Counted from the stretch's first letter, positions 1 to 11,309 are shown. The stretch is DNA of 64,000 nucleotides from Owenia fusiformis (GCA_903813345.2 CAIIXF020000001.1:42625366-42689365); one strand, 5' to 3'. The notes: generated by a model from the sequence alone, not told the origin. A program made the numbers and translations.

Positions 1-1453
1 GCCATTTGCCAACTTCTATTAATTTGTTTGATAGTAGGACTGATTTCCTCGGGGTCCTAATCTTGTTTATATTCGCTACGCATATCTGCTTTATGTTTAC
101 AGAATCCGAGTATATTATTAAGGAAATAAGGTGTAACATTGCTGAATGGATGACGATGACTGTTTGAAGAAAATGTGAAAGACATACGCACGTAGCTTTA
201 CGTTAGGAAACTGAGCAATATTATGAGTCGAAAAACAACACGTCGTGTCTATTTAAGATGATTAAAGCACGTCAATAAATGTTAACCTTATCCAGATATT
301 TACGACACTGATGTATTTTGAAATGAAAGGATTTGTTTTTAATGTGTTTTCCAATTGCTTGATTCTCACATACACTCCCCTCCATAAGTTAGGTAACCGG
401 AAGTACCCTTTTTATCAAACCCTGTATATGTTAGACGATATGAAAAAAAATCAAAGAAATGAATTTCCGAATTCTCTATTCACCCTTAATAGGGTATAAG
501 AGTACAAAAGATAAACTTAACTAATACAGTAACAAACATTAAGATAATATTATAAATGTACATTTTTTGCCCAGCCTCGATTAAAAAAATTATAGTATAT
601 TTTTGTTTGAATTAAGGAACAAAATTAAGATTGAAACAGTGTCAGGCTTTGATATGCTAACAATGAAAACTTCCGGGTGACGTTTAAAGGGGATAATAAA
701 ACCATGAAAACCATATTTGGGCTACCGCTTATGTTATGGTGGAAGTCGTGCAATTATTAGTTCATAACACTATACCATGTTGGTACATTGATAAAGGGAG
801 GGAGTGTAAGGCATTGTTTCTTTGTAGACTTATAACTGTTTGGGATATTCGGAATTTGTTTCTGGTTTATTTTTCTATTTTTTTAGTACTGTGTGGTAGT
901 TTTCCCCTTAATAAATTTGCTCACTAAATATATTTTTATGAGTGTTAAACTATTTTTAATGTCAGAATACTTTGTTGATTAACTTGATTAACGTTTCCGC
1001 ATTGAACGTAATGATTTCTGTAATGATACTAGATACAAGGAGAAATAATCTTGATTTACTTCCGATCATTAAATATTCAAAGTCTAGTTAAAGGGATATC
1101 ATATTTGAACTCTACATGTATAATTGCATCTAGAATGTGGTTTAAAAAAGTATTTATACCAATTTTGAATATTTAATCTTTGAAAGTGAAATATCTTTTC
1201 ATGTGTTGGGCAGATAATGTTTTCTTTTACTGGACATATTTTCGTTATACACATAAGAATTGTATGAAAATTGATCCACTTTAATAATATTCTAGTATAA
1301 CATGATAATATTCAATTCAAGTTTAAGGGAACTTTCTTAACCTCCCGTGTTAATTAACCCGATTCGGCCATCTGATGGTGAAACTGCAACTACCAACTCG
1401 CATCTTGGTAGTTCGTTATATGCCCTTGAGATCAACGGACACGAAGACATGAT
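1..1453. other. No gene recognised
   Basis: AT-rich sequence with only short reading frames (62-63 codons) that resemble no protein known to me. No tRNA, snRNA or transposon terminus was seen here. Confidence 0.5.
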
Positions 1454-2112
1454 CTTCGTTTCAGCATGGCCGAACTTCCGGTAAAAGAATTTGGTAAGAA
1501 TTTTTTTTCTTGATTTTGTCCACCGTTAGCTAGTATCAAATTTCAACTTAGTATTTGGCCAGTAGATTTAGAGAGTGCGTTGGCTCCAGTTTTAAGATAT
1601 AATTATTTCGATATTCACAAATTAGTTCCCCTAGGAAACGAAGAGTTTTCCGTTTTATAACAATGATACGAAGACGTGTTTTATTTGCAACGAAGACATT
1701 CTTTATTATTAGTGCATATATGATGTCAACGTAGTAATTAATGCCTGGTCACATTTGCACTGGAAAACACATTGTGTCTTGGAGAGATGTAACTTTTTTT
1801 GACTGCGATATGCATTTATTTGGTATTTCAGATAACATTGAAATGTGTTGTCTTCAATTCATGCTCCAGAAACTTATATTTTGTAATGTCCTTGCTTCAC
1901 TGAGAAACTGTATTCGTTTCCTTGGCGAGGGAATTGTTTTGTTATTATCCATACAATAACTGTGTGTTTTCTTAGATATAACCACATTGCGAAGCCGGAA
2001 CCTATGCAATATATATGGGTCAAAATTTAGTTGAAATTTGAAGGACAAAGGTAATAAAATCGAGAAAACAAAAATTATTATCAACTGGAAGTCTGGCCAT
2101 GCTGAAACGAAG
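1454..2112. mobile_element. Possible small element bounded by 26-bp inverted repeat
   Basis: Positions 1454-1479 (starting CTTCGTTTCAGC) recur in reverse complement at 2087-2112 with two mismatches, enclosing about 0.6 kb. This is the layout of a small non-autonomous DNA transposon. No clear target duplication is present, although the word GAAGACAT lies beside both arms. The interior has no convincing coding frame. It could equally be two unrelated insertions of one short repeat. Confidence 0.3.
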
Positions 2113-3317
2113 ACATTATGCCTCCGTTTCTAGTTGCTACACATTGGAAATTCAAAACACGGTACATGGGATTGCATTATAGTAATTGTTTCCTATGTCT
2201 TTACTTCGGGTGTTTCTCTGTCTTAGTTGATGGTGTTTATTCGATCTTTTATGCATTCGGATTCATTTTTTATTAAAACGTCTTCTTGCGCACTCTGATT
2301 TGAAACCCTAAACTTAACAAGTTCATTTTTCATTTTAACAGGGTAATTAAGTTGATTTGAGAATTAATACTCCCTCACATAATTTAAATTACAAATAAAA
2401 CAGAATAGGATACCTTTGCAAGTCGGTTAACCTCTTCAAAGAATTATGTTGCTTTTGTTCTTCGTTTGTCTTCATCACTATCTAATCTTATGTCTTTAGA
2501 GATTTGGTGCCTAGATTAACGAGGGGAACCTTTTTCCGTTCTTGAATTCGTTATAAGTCACTGATCTGAATGACTATTGTAGAACATCTAGCTGAGTGCA
2601 TGCAAAGATTTCCATAATGCAAAAAGAACGCTCTGTTATGTTGACTATTATAGCCAATTTTGGTGTTTCAAATCAAAATTATTAAAGCATATATTTTGAG
2701 AATAGTTTTAATATTGCAAATTGTGTAGTTATACGAACTAAATGATGGACCATGTTTTTGGCAAGTACCAATTTCTATAGTAACAACATATGGACGACAA
2801 GAGGATGGAAAATCTCAGAGCTCAGAGACATCATAATTACATAATATCTTGCTTGTGCGAATTTCCACCATGATACGTGAAATAACAAGCAATATATTTG
2901 GTAGACACGCCAGATATTAACATCATCGTTTTCACAAATCTATGAATCCAGCATTTTGTTTTTGTAAGCTCCTGTGACATTTGGTCAATCAGCAATTAGG
3001 TTCATCTCTATATTTTAAAGGCCGGTTTTAAAGTTGCTAGCAACTCCCATTAAAATATAAGGTTACATCCACACTTTAACATGGTACAGAAAGGCAGGAT
3101 TAGTGAGTTTAATTAACAGCATTGCTTAATACTTGATTTTGATTGGCTAAGCTTGAGGACTTTTAAATTTGAAAAATGTTATTTCTGTTTTTAAATGTCT
3201 TATCACAACCTAACAAAATGATGAAGTTAAAATCTAACTGCAGAATATGAGCATCAAAACATTTAAATATGTACATAGCAAAACTTATTGGAAGCAATAC
3301 ATTTTATCAATCAATAT
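2113..3317. other. No gene recognised; weak old repeat at 2440-2570
   Basis: Non-coding, AT-rich. The stretch around 2440-2570 shares scattered words (a TTGCTTTTGTTCTT run, then TTGTCTTCATCAC) in the same order with 20134-20265, suggesting an old dispersed repeat. Nothing else stands out. Confidence 0.3.
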
Positions 3318-3623
3318 GAAAGAGCGAGGGAAAGTATCGCAACAGATTTTTGACAGTAAATAATTTTTTTCTAGTAGTTTCTGGCTGTACAAAAATGAAT
3401 GCATATGAAAGGCCAATGTATAATCTTTAAGAAAAATTCAAAGAATGGTTTCAAGATCAATTGGATTATCTCATAAGCCATGTTTAATCCACCCATCAAC
3501 AAGCTTTTTTCAAAATACAATTGTCATTTTCACCATCGTCCCTCATTTTTTTTTACAATTTTCATGCAAAGTTACATTGTACTTGAACACATGTTTCATC
3601 ACTTAAAATATATAAGGAACTCC
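3318..3623 (+). repeat. Dispersed repeat, copy 1 of an inverted pair
   Basis: About 306 bp that reappear in reverse complement at 14006-14318 with small indels and scattered substitutions. Shared landmarks include a GGGTGGATTAAACATG word and a TTCAAGTACAATGTAAC word. The two copies bracket the Polinton-type element but sit 3.1 kb and 0.2 kb outside its ends, so they are not part of it. No coding potential is evident, and the ends lack inverted repeats that would identify a transposon class. Confidence 0.75.
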
Positions 3624-4828
3624 TCGTGGATTAGGATTATGATAATCCAATATAAGGGGATCCAATGGGGATCTAAAAGCTATGCTTTTAGTACAGCACA
3701 CTCATATAAGATGTCATTAGTGTGCCATAAAGTTAGTTCAAAATGTTTTCATAAATGAATGGTTGGACTTGTTTGATCCCCTGCTGTTTGATCCCCTGTT
3801 TAATCAATGGAGCATAACCGCAGCATTTCCCCAAAAATTCTGAATACCTGTCAAGTTGACTGTTTAATGTTTGAGTGCAGTTAAACCTGTGTGTGTGTGT
3901 GTAAGTTGCTTTGTTTGTTTGTTTATATCCATCTGTACTAGGTGCTTTGATGCCACCTTTGTTTATTCTCTGGTGCTTGTTTTTCACACTGTGCTATCAC
4001 TTGTAAGTTTTACACTGATGGTTTGTAGAAGTCTCTTTTTTTTATTATTTATAAGTTGCTAAAAAATTCTAAATACCTCTCTTTATGATAATTTCTATGA
4101 TGCCTAATTATAGCATTTACTTTGAACAGGTTTTCTGTATCTTGTTTATCAGTAATGATTCACGAGGTACAGTGCTATTAAAATCATAAATACAGTACAA
4201 TTTAGTACATCATACCTTTGCCAATAGTTTTAGTAAGACAAATATTTTGATCCAGCTTCTGAAAAAACATTGAACATATATGATGATGTTTTATAACACA
4301 CTTCCTTATTTGAGTTTATCTCCAGATTGATTATTCAAATAATGAAATGAAGGATGATATGCTAAGAATAATTTTTGCATATTCATCAATTCAAGAAATG
4401 TTACCCTAAGAAAATGTTATGAGTAACATACACTCTTACCTTAATGTTAACATTAGGGAGATTAAGCTTGCATATAAAATCGAAACGCCAACCTATGACC
4501 AATCGCCCATACAAATGCATCGCTAAATATTTTCCATTGACATTTAGGTTGTGAAAAACATTGCAAGCTTAAAGTCCCTATTGAGAGTCTCTGAAAACCA
4601 CAATCAATACCATTGAGTGTGTGGTGTATACTACCTTTATCATTGTTTCTAAGATTTACAATAACATCTTTTTAGCAAAATGTCCGATTTTCTTCCATAT
4701 TAATGTGAACAAATATAAACAAACATAGAATGATTCTATTGGTTGAGTCAACAATTTCAGTTATTAGGGAGGTTAAGATCGCACTATTTTGATGAACGTA
4801 CACATGGAATGTGTAAACTTATGGTCCC
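3624..4828. other. No gene recognised; short GT run
   Basis: Non-coding, with a short GT microsatellite near 3890-3903 and a duplicated TTTGATCCCCTG word near 3768-3798. Reading frames here are short and overlap low-complexity sequence. Confidence 0.5.
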
Positions 4829-4833
4829 CTATT

Positions 4834-5630
4834 CACGGTGTTATAGCATGACGGTTACGTCAAGGCGATTTGCAAAATTTTGCGGTAACGATAACAAAAA
4901 ATGGCGGATGGGAAAGGCAGCATGTCCTCTTTCTCGCCTGTAGGAAATATTCACAGATAAGATTTCCTTTTAAACTAGTTCCATTCGGTGACGTATATAT
5001 GGTTGGTTATAAAGACTGGGTCAAATCTGCCAGGTGGTCTACAAGAAACAGAATATAATCTGTAAACCTACCGACTGAGATATCAAAGTTTATAATATTT
5101 GGTCCATTCTCGTGTTGTCTCAGTACATGAGCCACTCAAAATATTAACTGTAAGTATAAGTAAACTGTGTATAACTACTGCAAATTCAAATACATTATTA
5201 TGGCTTGAGTAAAACATAGGTGGTTTCCAATGCTCAATTGGCTTTGTATGATCGTATGTAGGTTACATCTATATACCACAAGGTTTTTAGGCAATGTAGA
5301 CCATGCCCTAACAACAAAAACAAAAATAAACAAATTACTAAATTTTTGTGTAGTTTTGAATTTCAAACTCGACAGTTTTTCTCTTATTTCATGTTATCCC
5401 CGGGCATCAATTTGCAAAGGCTACGTTCAAAATATACATTACTGAAAGTATCACCGAATGCAATTTTTACATAAATCGTTCATCCTTTCATTGATACACA
5501 GAAATAGAAAATAATGCGCCAACCTTAGTTTTCTCTTCCATCGCGGCCATTCAAAATTGGATAAATTAGTGAACATAGCTGTCCAACCTCGTTTTCAGAG
5601 GTGGCGTAACCGTCATGCTATAACACCGTG
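4834..5630. mobile_element. Non-autonomous Transib/RAG-like DNA transposon (797 bp)
   Basis: The two ends carry a perfect 26-bp terminal inverted repeat (4834-4859 and 5605-5630), starting with the heptamer CACGGTG. The element is flanked on both sides by CTATT (4829-4833 and 5631-5635), a 5-bp target duplication. Five-base duplications and CAC-GTG-type heptamer ends are typical of Transib and of RAG-like transposons, whose vertebrate descendants are the CACAGTG recombination signals. The interior has no transposase-sized frame, so mobilisation would need a protein supplied in trans. The class assignment is an inference from the termini only; the termini and the duplication are seen directly. 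Confidence 0.65.
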
Positions 5631-5635
5631 CTATT

Positions 5636-6695
5636 GACTATTTTCACATCACTGGCCTCTTTTTGTTTCCTGATTGATATAATGCCAATTGATGTAATGG
5701 TCCCCAGTTAAACCAGTTGAGAGATGGACAACATTACTGGGGGTCATAACAGTACTCGTTCATGTTCAAGTTCTCACACAAGTGTTTTACACAGTCTGTA
5801 GCCAGCTTTTACCAAGGGGTAGGAGCAGTTTTACCAAGGGCAAAGCTTTTGCCTAGGGATGAACTTTTTGACAGTTTTGGCTAAAAAATCATGCGAAGTG
5901 CTCAGATTGGTGAGAAACTGCATCATTTTGAAAGAATCTCTTGGGGGAGCAGCAGCTCCCTTTATCTCTCCCCCTCTACCTGGCTAATTTTCACATTTTT
6001 TATATTTCTACTATTCAAATTGACCAATCCCCATTCATGTCATTTTAACAGGTCCCTTCATTCCTTTACACTTGTGTTCATTAATCCCTTGTTTTCTAGT
6101 CGTATGTGCTTTTATTATTCAGTTTCACTATCTATTGTTTTGCCATGCCAGTTTTACATGTTTGCATGCTGAGTTTGTTTTATGTAATGTTTTTTGTTCC
6201 TTAAATGGTTTACACATTCACTCAATTGAGTTGAGGTGTTGCCCCATTACTAGTTAATGTTGCCTAGAGTTTGTGACTGTACATACACAAAGTATTTCAA
6301 ATATATATTTTAGAAAACATTTTATATTTGATTCCCACCCAAGGGTCTTCCACTCACCCATTAACATAAACAAAACATGAACTCTAATAAAAATGCCAAC
6401 AAGACTGCAAGGGAAACTTAATCTATGAATTGGACTTTGCCATATCACATGTATTAGTCCCGTGATCAGGGAGGGGGTGGAGGGGGGTTGAGAGACGACC
6501 CTCTCCCCTAGGCACATTTTCTGTCAACATCCTGCAATTTTTCACCACTTTAGTACTTTTCAAGTGATGTTCGGATGATGCTTTCATTTAATTGCTTGCA
6601 CTGATGGTTTCTCTTGAAAATTCATGCACATAAGGTGATCTAGTATTTCAACACAGGACCCTGAAAGCGCTATTTGAGCTTGAAGTAGAAGTATT
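5636..6695. other. No gene recognised
   Basis: Non-coding. The short frames at 5891-6257 and 6254-6517 have no recognisable domains. No repeats longer than a few tens of bases were noticed. Confidence 0.5.
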
Positions 6696-6701
6696 CATAG
6701 T
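6696..6701. repeat. 6-bp target site duplication, left (CATAGT)
   Basis: CATAGT lies immediately before the left end of the element and is repeated exactly at 13785-13790, immediately after the right end. A 6-bp duplication matches integration by the retroviral-type integrase of Polintons. Confidence 0.92.
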
Positions 6702-8348
6702 AGTAGTAATAGTCCGAGTAAATGATAATGCAATTTTAGGCACCAAATCAGGCACGAACTTTGACCCCAGACGATTACCGAACGTTACGCCTACGTACGC
6801 CTACGCCTTACCCACGGGGCCGCATGGAGACTGGAGACTGGAACCTACAGTTTAGTGACGTCTTTCATGGTTCCGTCCTATAGGACCCGATGATGAAATC
6901 TGATGAAATATGGGATTCCCCAACGTTTCTCGATCGTACCCCAACGTAATACGGGATTCCCAAACGTTTCCCGAACGTTTGACTTCCGTGGATGACTGAT
7001 TGGTCGCTTGACTTCCCGAGTGAGGTCAGTGTGAATTTTCTCGGATGAGAAGCTCTGCTTGGTCAAATACGAATGATACAGTTTCGTAAAAGTAAAACGA
7101 TTCTCGAACGTTTAGACGATATCCAAATGTCTTTTTGACGTCAGTGTTCCGTGGATGATTGATACTCTCCGATCGTTCGGTTGACTTTCGGAGACAATTG
7201 ATAAGATAATAAAACCAAATGACAAATGATTTATCTGTTACCTATTACCTCTATAAAAAGTGACTATATAGCCTAGATTATAAAATACAAAATGGATAGA
7301 GGTTTGGCACTCATTACAATGAATATGGAAATAGATAGAAACGTTGTTACTACATATTTGTTCTTTGTTTGCCTAGTATGGGAATACCATCACAGCAAGA
7401 AATCTGTATGTCACATATCAACATCCTACCAACGTTTCTCAAACGTATTCTCCGACGCCGGGTGAAGAGATTTCCTACACCCCCACAGTTCCAACGCCCC
7501 CATCCCTGGTCATATAGGACCTACTGGATGATAATGTTCAACGTTTCTCGAACGTATTCTCCAATGCTGGATGAAATACGAGATTTCCTACACCCCCACA
7601 CTTCCGTAACCCCGACAAACTATGGACTTTACTTTCTACATTCCAAAATTAGGCAATGGAACAAAGTCGTATAAAGCTAGGCATGCAAAATTCTCTGTCA
7701 TTTTTAAAGACATAATAGAATACTTTTGCTTTGATTTTGAATAGGCAAAACGTTTGAAATGCGTTTCAGAGTATTCGCTTCCTCATGTATTCTCTAAACC
7801 AACATGAACTATTTGATCATTTTTGACATATATTTTAAGATTAATTACTCAAATGTAACTATTTATTGCCCAGTTCTCAGTTAAGTCAGTCAACAAAATC
7901 GTTAAAATAAGTATATTCTTACAACTAAGGGGCAACAATGTGTCATAAAGTTCTAAAAAGGACATTTTATAAAAAATAAAGAATTTTTAAGGAAGTGGCG
8001 AGACAATTCTTTCACAGATGACTACTTTAAGATGTATTGTTGTTAAGTCTCGACAAAATGGAAGATACTTACTAAACTTCTACAAGCAAAAGTCAGCGTT
8101 TCTACGTGAAATGCAGTGAAATCCCTAAAGTGAAATGGATATTTCTACATTAAACGACACGGGAAATGACAGCAAGATATTGAAAATATAGATAGTTCTA
8201 CGTGTACATGTATACACTAAATATTCGTCTTTTGTTTTTCTTAGCGTAGTACGGGGAATACCATCACAACTGGAAATCCAGAGGTCAAAGTAACCCTCGT
8301 AAACATAATACGACAGCCTACGTCACTCAATGTCTATCCTGGCTGTTT
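6702..8348 (+). repeat. Left terminal inverted repeat (1,647 bp)
   Basis: Matches 12117-13784 in reverse complement. The outer part, 6702 to about 7799, shows only a handful of differences by eye. From 7800 to 8348 similarity drops, with substitutions and indels. It is richer in CpG than the surroundings and studded with AACGTT/GAACGTT words. A degenerate direct repeat (around 7355-7400 and 8235-8280, both containing GGAATACCATCACA) lies within it. The short open frames in this repeat are mirrored in the other copy and look like by-products of repetitive sequence. Confidence 0.92.
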
Positions 8349-8396
8349 ACGGGTTAGATAAATAGTTTCGCCTGTACATATTTTACGATATGAGAA

Positions 8397-8900
8397 TACT
8401 TCATTTTGTTTTAACAATTTTTTTCCCTTGCAAACATTTTCAATTTTACATTTCATTTTTCACTTATTTCAGCATATTTAGTCCATATATAGACTTTATG
8501 ATGTCAGCGCACTACATATGTGTCCAACAAATATTTTACCTTTGAAAAGATTTTCAATTATATTTTTCATTTATTTCAGCATCCTTAACCCATATAAAGA
8601 CTATAAGATGTCCATACACTTCATTTTTGTATCATAATTTTTTACCATTGCAAAAAGTTTCAATTTTACTTTTCATTTTTCACTTATTTCAGCATCCTTA
8701 ACCCATATGAATACTATACGATGTCAACACACTTCATTTTTGTATAATAAAATTTTACCCTTGCAAATATTTTCAATTTTATTGTTTCATTTTCACTTAT
8801 TTCAGCATCTTTAGTCGATCTTAAGACCATAAGATGTCAGAACACTTCATTTTTGCACAGCAAACTTTTTACCCTTTCAAAAATTTTCAATTGTATTTCT
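8397..8900. repeat. About 110-bp imperfect tandem repeat, 4-5 copies
   Basis: Successive copies share a CACTTATTTCAGCAT word (near 8461, 8568, 8681 and 8793) followed by an AAGATGTCA-like word and a TTCAATTTTA word, with a period of roughly 107-113 bp. It lies inside the Polinton-type element, between the left TIR and the 22-bp minisatellite. No coding frame crosses it. Confidence 0.8.
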
Positions 8901-8910
8901 AATTTTGGAC

Positions 8911-9475
8911 TAGCATGTTCACTATTGTACAATAGCATGTTCACTATTGTTCAGTAGCATGTCCACTATTATTCTATAGCATGTTCACCATTGTTCAGTA
9001 GCATGTTCACTATTATTCAGTAGCATGTTCTCTATTGTTCAGTAGCATGCCCACTATTATTCAGTAGCATATTCACCATTGATCAGTAGCATGTTCACTA
9101 ATGTTCAGTAGCATGTTCACTATTGTTTAGTAGCATGTTCACCATTGTTCAGTAGCATGTTCACTAATGTTCAGTAGCATGTTCACTAATGTTCAGTAGC
9201 ATGTTCACTATTGTTTAATAGCATGTTCACTATTGTTCAGTAGCATGTTCACTATTGTTCAGTAGCATGTTCACTAATGTTCAGTAGCATGTCCACTTTT
9301 ATTCAGTAGCATGTTCACCATTGTTCAGTAGCATGTTCACTAATGTTCGGAAGCATGTTCACTATTGTTTAGTAGCATGTTCACTATTTTTCACTAGTAT
9401 GCTCACTATTGTTCAGTAGCATGTTCACTTATGGTCAGTAGCATGTTCACTTATGGTCAGTTGCATGTTCACTAT
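8911..9475. repeat. 22-bp minisatellite, about 25 copies
   Basis: Tandem array of a 22-bp unit with consensus close to TAGCATGTTCACTATTGTTC plus AG. Individual units differ at one to three bases, mainly at the ATTG and GTTC positions. It occupies the space directly upstream of the zinc-finger ORF in the Polinton-type element and ends about 100 bp before that ORF's start codon. Confidence 0.93.
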
Positions 9476-9573
9476 GTGTGCTACATATTCAGAGATGTTC
9501 TCCAAATTGATGTTATTTAATAGTGATACTTTGAAAATATTAGCATTTAACTATTAGTAATAGAGAAGTCAAC

Positions 9574-9693
9574 ATGCCTCATAGTTCTTCCTATTCATGC
9601 GAGTGTGGGAAGACATTCAGTCATGCAACCAGCATGTATCGTCATAAGAGAATAGATCATGGACCTAAAAAACGTATCGTGGCGCCATCTTGA
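9574..9693 (+). CDS. Small C2H2 zinc-finger ORF (39 aa)
   Basis: A 39-codon frame with a strong start context (A at -3). It contains a single C2H2 finger: C-E-C-G-K-T-F-S-H at about residues 9-17, followed by an H-x4-H pair at about residues 22-27, then a basic tail (PKKR). The spacing resembles classical nucleic-acid-binding fingers, although the first cysteine pair is unusually close (CxC). It ends with two adjacent stops (TGA TAA), and the ATPase start codon follows 27 nt after the first stop in the same frame. It may therefore be an upstream ORF on the ATPase transcript or a finger once fused to the ATPase. It could also be chance, given its length. Confidence 0.5.
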   Translation: MPHSSSYSCECGKTFSHATSMYRHKRIDHGPKKRIVAPS

Positions 9694-9720
9694 TAACGGC
9701 ATCATGGGGGATTTTATTCA

Positions 9721-11259
9721 ATGACAAACTTGGCAGCTAACCCATGCAATGGTGATAGGACAAAGATGCTTCACCATCCCTTTACGATGATGGTGGTTGG
9801 TCCAACAGGTTCGGGCAAGTCTACCTATGTCAGAGAACTCATAGAAAATATGGAGAAAAAGATAACCCCTCCCCCACAACGGATAATTTGGTGCTTCGGA
9901 CAGTGGCAGCCCATGTACGTCGAAATAAAGACCCGCTTTCAAAATATAGAATTTATCATGGGAATTCCAGAGTCATTGGGTGACCAAAGTTTCCTGGATG
10001 TCAATGTTAGAAATCTAATCATTTTCGACGATCTAATGGCTGATATGACTAAAGATAAGCGAATCTCTGAGCTCTACACTAAGGGTTCTCACCATAGAAA
10101 TTTGAGTGTCATCTGTCTGATGCAGAATCTATTTCATCATGGTCGTGAAAGCAGAACTATGAGCCTAAACTGCCACTACATAGTGTTGTATAAAAATCCT
10201 AGGGATCGCCAACAGGTGGCCGTATTAGCCCATCAGATGTATCCTGGAAATTCTAAGAAATTATTGGATGCTTACGAAAAGGCTACTCAACACCCATATG
10301 GATATCTACTGGTAGATCTGAAACAAGAAACTCCCGAAAATATGAGATTGTACGATGTTGCTGCAGCTACTATTGAACAACCAATAGGCGTATCTTCGGC
10401 ACTTTATTCTCACGGCAAAGAGGACCAAACACCAATATATAGCACAATACCGTGTAATAGCGTGGATATAAGAAGAGGCGTAAATTTAAATCAAGAACCA
10501 TTCGATAAAATCAACCGAGCAAACTACAGTACAACACCCATCGCTGCAGAATCAAAGATGAATCCTGATCCGAGGATGTACTATATGGCGAATCCAACCA
10601 TGTACAACACAATGAATCCAAGTATTGGTTACACGATGAACAATCAACCTAACATACCTGCCACGACAATGTCTACCCCTCATTGTACGGATTGTGGTGT
10701 AGTGATGTTGTCACCACTCGACGTGAGGGAACACAGAAGGCATTGTCCCGAATTGAGGGAAAGTGATGAAAACGATGTCATGAGATGTGATTTCCATACT
10801 GAAGACTTGAAGGATAATGTAACTTTGAATCGCATTAAAGATAAAGTAATCGATGAGCTACAAGATGATTGGGATGAACTGGTCGAGAAGTATAAAGAAA
10901 GAGGAATGTCATCCAAAAAAGCGGTTGAAAGAGTCAGACAGAAATCTGTGTTTGGTACCAGACAGCTATTCCTGAAACACTATGGAGAGCTTCTGTCATA
11001 TATACTGGGGTTAAGGTACAGTGAAGTTCATCGTGATATTATGGATGAAGTGGAGGCACTATTGGCGAAAGGCATGACTCAATCAAGAGCAGTCAAGAAA
11101 ACACTAAACAAATATTCATATTTGGCTGGAGAATTGTTCGCTGATGATGAATCTACAAGTGAAGAGTCCAGTGATGAACAACAACAACAATCAGATAATG
11201 AAAAACATTCTACGAGCGAAGATGAATCTGATAGCGAGAGAAATGAGGACAATCGATGA
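9721..11259 (+). CDS. Virus-type packaging ATPase (A32/FtsK-HerA-like) with zinc-finger and helical tail, 512 aa
   Basis: P-loop ATPase of the type that pumps DNA into capsids in Polintons and related double-jelly-roll viruses. Walker A GPTGSGKS is at residues 27-34, Walker B LIIFDD at 99-104, and a downstream strand with a polar Q-N pair at 135-136. Strongly conserved-looking segments are IIWCFGQWQP (55-64), KGSHHRNLS (121-129) and HPYGYLLVDL. After the roughly 220-residue motor come a linker rich in N, P and M, a zinc-binding motif (C322, C325, H338, H341 or C342), a helical part with two similar segments 56 residues apart (around GMSS at 395 and GMTQ at 451), and an acidic Ser/Glu/Asp/Gln tail (475-512). 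Polinton ATPases are usually only motor-sized, so the long C-terminal half is notable. The frame is intact. The start context is weak, but no in-frame upstream ATG is available because of the double stop. The assignment as an ATPase is secure; the packaging role is inferred from family resemblance. Confidence 0.88.
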   Translation: MTNLAANPCNGDRTKMLHHPFTMMVVGPTGSGKSTYVRELIENMEKKITPPPQRIIWCFGQWQPMYVEIKTRFQNIEFIMGIPESLGDQSFLDVNVRNLIIFDDLMADMTKDKRISELYTKGSHHRNLSVICLMQNLFHHGRESRTMSLNCHYIVLYKNPRDRQQVAVLAHQMYPGNSKKLLDAYEKATQHPYGYLLVDLKQETPENMRLYDVAAATIEQPIGVSSALYSHGKEDQTPIYSTIPCNSVDIRRGVNLNQEPFDKINRANYSTTPIAAESKMNPDPRMYYMANPTMYNTMNPSIGYTMNNQPNIPATTMSTPHCTDCGVVMLSPLDVREHRRHCPELRESDENDVMRCDFHTEDLKDNVTLNRIKDKVIDELQDDWDELVEKYKERGMSSKKAVERVRQKSVFGTRQLFLKHYGELLSYILGLRYSEVHRDIMDEVEALLAKGMTQSRAVKKTLNKYSYLAGELFADDESTSEESSDEQQQQSDNEKHSTSEDESDSERNEDNR

Positions 11260-11309
11260 TATACCCAGCAGACTGGATCTAAAAGAAACACATTGTACGA
11301 GTATTAGTA

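Noticed and set aside
7369-7674. 101-codon frame in the left TIR with a longer twin at 12773-13117
   Set aside because: It is built from ACGTTTCTC...ACGTATTCTCC and CCTACACCCCCAC repeats, so its open state and its twin both follow from the inverted repeat. No domain and no start or 3' signals.
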